From NCBI GenBank assembly GCA_050124775.1, contig JASFEP010000313.1:1-5513 (forward strand): 5,513 nucleotides of DNA, in the 5' to 3' direction. The notes under the pieces were generated by a model. The model did no database searches. It was not told the origin of the DNA and saw only the letters and a list, made by a program, of their open reading frames with translations. The stretch is from WTAW01 sp050124775. GTDB lineage: Bacteria > Acidobacteriota > Aminicenantia > Aminicenantales > Aminicenantaceae. Positions 4,055 to 5,513 of the stretch are shown here, one piece after another. Position 1 is the first letter of the stretch. Each line of letters starts with the position of its first letter. The position numbers and the translations under genes are program-made.

Positions 4055-4286
4055 TGGCTGGCGTAATTCTTTGTAAATAAATAAGTTATATCGAATTTAA
4101 TGCCGAAAAAATTGCTTAAATGCACTTTTTAATGGGTAAAAACAACCCTTTAAGTAAATAAATATCAGTTATTTAAATTATTAATCTTTAGACATCACTT
4201 TTGACCCCCAAAAAAGTGCTTTTAAGGTCTTATTTTACATAAAAAATAGCCTAAATTTCTTATTTTTAAATAGTTGTGCCAGCCAA
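4054..4286. repeat. AT-rich block bounded by 9-bp inverted repeats
   Basis: TTGGCTGGC (4054-4062) is exactly mirrored by GCCAGCCAA (4278-4286). A nested pair, GCACTTTTT (4122-4130) and AAAAAGTGC (4211-4219), lies inside. The enclosed sequence is strongly AT-rich with no reading frame of interest. This could be a small non-autonomous element (MITE-like), an upstream regulatory region, or coincidence. The inverted ends do not extend convincingly beyond 9 bp. From 4287 to 4356 I see only a weak TTGACT (4305-4310) with no good -10 box ahead of the permease gene. Confidence 0.3.
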
Positions 4287-4356
4287 AGGACAAATTAACC
4301 CTAATTGACTGAAATCCTGGCAACGGTTTAGGTTTTTCTGCGTCTTAACCCATAAC

Positions 4357-5513
4357 ATGGTTAAAAGCTACTTGAAAATTGCAATCAGAAGCCTTATTAA
4401 ACAAAAAAGCTGGACCTTTATCAGTCTTTTCAGTTTGATCGTGGGCATAACCTGTTTTTTGCTGTTGATGCTGTTCGCTCGGTATGAGTTGAGCTATGAT
4501 TCATTCTTCAAACACAGCGACCGGATATTCCTGTTGGGGCAGTACTTGCCGGATTGGAAATACGGGGGGTCCAACTATTTCGCTTCCACCTCGGGAATAG
4601 TCGCCCCCACATTGAAGGAAGAATTCCCTGATGTGGTTTATGCCGTGCGGACCAAAGAGGTTGAATCACCCCTGGTTTATCAGGAAAATAGCATCGTCGG
4701 AAGAGGACTCTATGCCGACCGGGATTTTTTAAAGGTTTTCAATTTCCCACTCAAAGCAGGGGATAAAGATACCGCCTTGAAAGATCCTTTTTCAATCGTT
4801 CTTTCAAAGAGCCTATCGGAAAAATTGTTCGGTGGCGAAAATCCCATCGGACAGATCGTAACCTATGAAAATGGGCGTGTGCTTAAAGTTACTGGCGTTG
4901 TCGCAGATATTCCCGGGAATACCCACCTCAAATTCGACTACTTGATTTCCTTCATAACCATGTATTCTCTCCGCGACGATATCGACAGCGCATGGGCGAT
5001 TTTGAATTATTACAGTTACATTCAACTGGAGGATAAGGTCTCGTATCGCGATTTCGAAAAAAAACTGCCGGCCATCGTATCCAAATATCATGACCAGTAT
5101 TCGAATGACCGGAGCTACTTCCTGATCCCGCTTCGAAATATCCATTTTGAAACTCACGTCAATTCTCATCTAGAGGATACGATCGATAAAAAGAATATAT
5201 TCTTTCTTATTTCGATCGCCTTTTTGATCCTCGTCATCTCCTGCATCAATTACGTCAACCTGGCCACTGCCCGCGCCGGAGCCAGAAATAAAGAGGTGGG
5301 AATCCGAAAAACCGTTGGCGCTACACAACGGCAATTGACCAAACAATTCCTCGGTGAATCCTTCATCCTGACCTTTTTCAGCATCGTCGTTTCGGTTGCG
5401 GCTGCCTGTCTCCTTTTCCCTGTCTTTAGAACGATTGCCGGCAGTGAGATCTCCATGAACGCTTTCCTGAGTTGGAGCAATGCCGGTGGGCTTTTGGTCG
5501 TGTTTCTGATGGT
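4357..5513 (+). CDS. MacB/FtsX-family ABC transporter permease (3' end outside the window)
   Basis: 385 codons are visible, with no stop before the edge; complete members of this type are about 780-800 residues. The protein opens with the typical 'YLKIAIRSLIKQKSWTFISLF' cytoplasmic helix and TM1 (about 21-42). A large periplasmic MacB-type domain follows (about 43-275, including 'VLSKSLSEKLFGGENPIGQ' and 'VTGVVADIPGNTHLKFDYLIS'), then TM2 (about 280-299) and the conserved FtsX cytoplasmic loop 'NYVNLATARAGARNKEVGIRKTVGATQRQLTKQFLGES' in part (298-335). TM3 (about 336-355) and the start of a further membrane segment end the window. Such permeases work with a LolD/MacB-like ATPase and use ATP-driven movement to act on periplasmic substrates such as peptides, antibiotics or lipoproteins; the substrate here is unknown. 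No clear ribosome binding site precedes ATG 4357, but the family's N-terminus starts exactly there. An ATPase gene is not in view. Confidence 0.92.
   Translation, partial: MVKSYLKIAIRSLIKQKSWTFISLFSLIVGITCFLLLMLFARYELSYDSFFKHSDRIFLLGQYLPDWKYGGSNYFASTSGIVAPTLKEEFPDVVYAVRTKEVESPLVYQENSIVGRGLYADRDFLKVFNFPLKAGDKDTALKDPFSIVLSKSLSEKLFGGENPIGQIVTYENGRVLKVTGVVADIPGNTHLKFDYLISFITMYSLRDDIDSAWAILNYYSYIQLEDKVSYRDFEKKLPAIVSKYHDQYSNDRSYFLIPLRNIHFETHVNSHLEDTIDKKNIFFLISIAFLILVISCINYVNLATARAGARNKEVGIRKTVGATQRQLTKQFLGESFILTFFSIVVSVAAACLLFPVFRTIAGSEISMNAFLSWSNAGGLLVVFLM

Noticed and set aside
1977..4255. 13-bp direct repeat AAAATAGCCTAAA at 1977-1989 and 4243-4255
   Set aside because: The sequence is AT-rich and short enough to be expected by chance in 5.5 kb; it does not line up with the att cores.
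4813..5480. Minus-strand frames at 4813-5169 and 5250-5480
   Set aside because: Antisense shadows of the permease gene, whose plus-strand frame is open for 385 codons with clear family motifs.

Overview
The window looks like bacterial chromosomal DNA of moderate GC content. It carries a host-type gene pair on the left, a permease gene on the right, and a heavily reworked integration hotspot between them. The organism cannot be named from the sequence. Three things suggest a Gram-negative, outer-membrane bacterium: a lipoprotein with an NTF2-like domain, a secreted ankyrin protein, and a long MacB/FtsX-type permease of a kind common in Bacteroidota, Acidobacteriota/Aminicenantota and Calditrichota-like lineages. 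This placement is inference. The tRNA remnants all carry an encoded CCA end.

Layout. Positions 1-1397, all on the minus strand: a likely promoter at about 1369-1397, a secreted ankyrin-repeat protein (627-1328), then after 21 bases an NTF2/SnoaL-like lipoprotein (105-605), and finally the first two codons of another gene (1-6) behind a strong ribosome binding site with a hairpin next to it. Positions 1398-1772 have no gene but hold several inverted repeats. Positions 1773-4062 are the hotspot. Positions 4063-4356 are AT-rich and non-coding. From 4357 to the end runs the N-terminal 385 codons of an FtsX/MacB-like ABC transporter permease on the plus strand.

The hotspot is the most informative part. 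A complete IS256-family insertion sequence (2264-3575, 404-residue transposase, 29-bp imperfect terminal repeats) sits between the 3' ends of two different tyrosine-recombinase (integrase) genes that point outward in opposite directions. Each broken integrase runs straight into the 3' part of a tRNA gene: tRNA-Arg(TCT) on the left, tRNA-Leu(CAA) on the right. Further out on each side is a short tandem repeat containing TGCGT. A third tRNA scar, Arg(CCT), lies beyond on the left, and next to it is a 15-bp copy of the tRNA-Leu core. No target duplication flanks the insertion sequence. The arrangement is best read as the collapsed remains of at least two, probably three, tRNA-targeting integrative elements whose bodies were lost by deletion or by recombination between insertion-sequence copies. 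I see no defence system, CRISPR array or obvious new enzymatic system here; the novelty is in the architecture of the scar.
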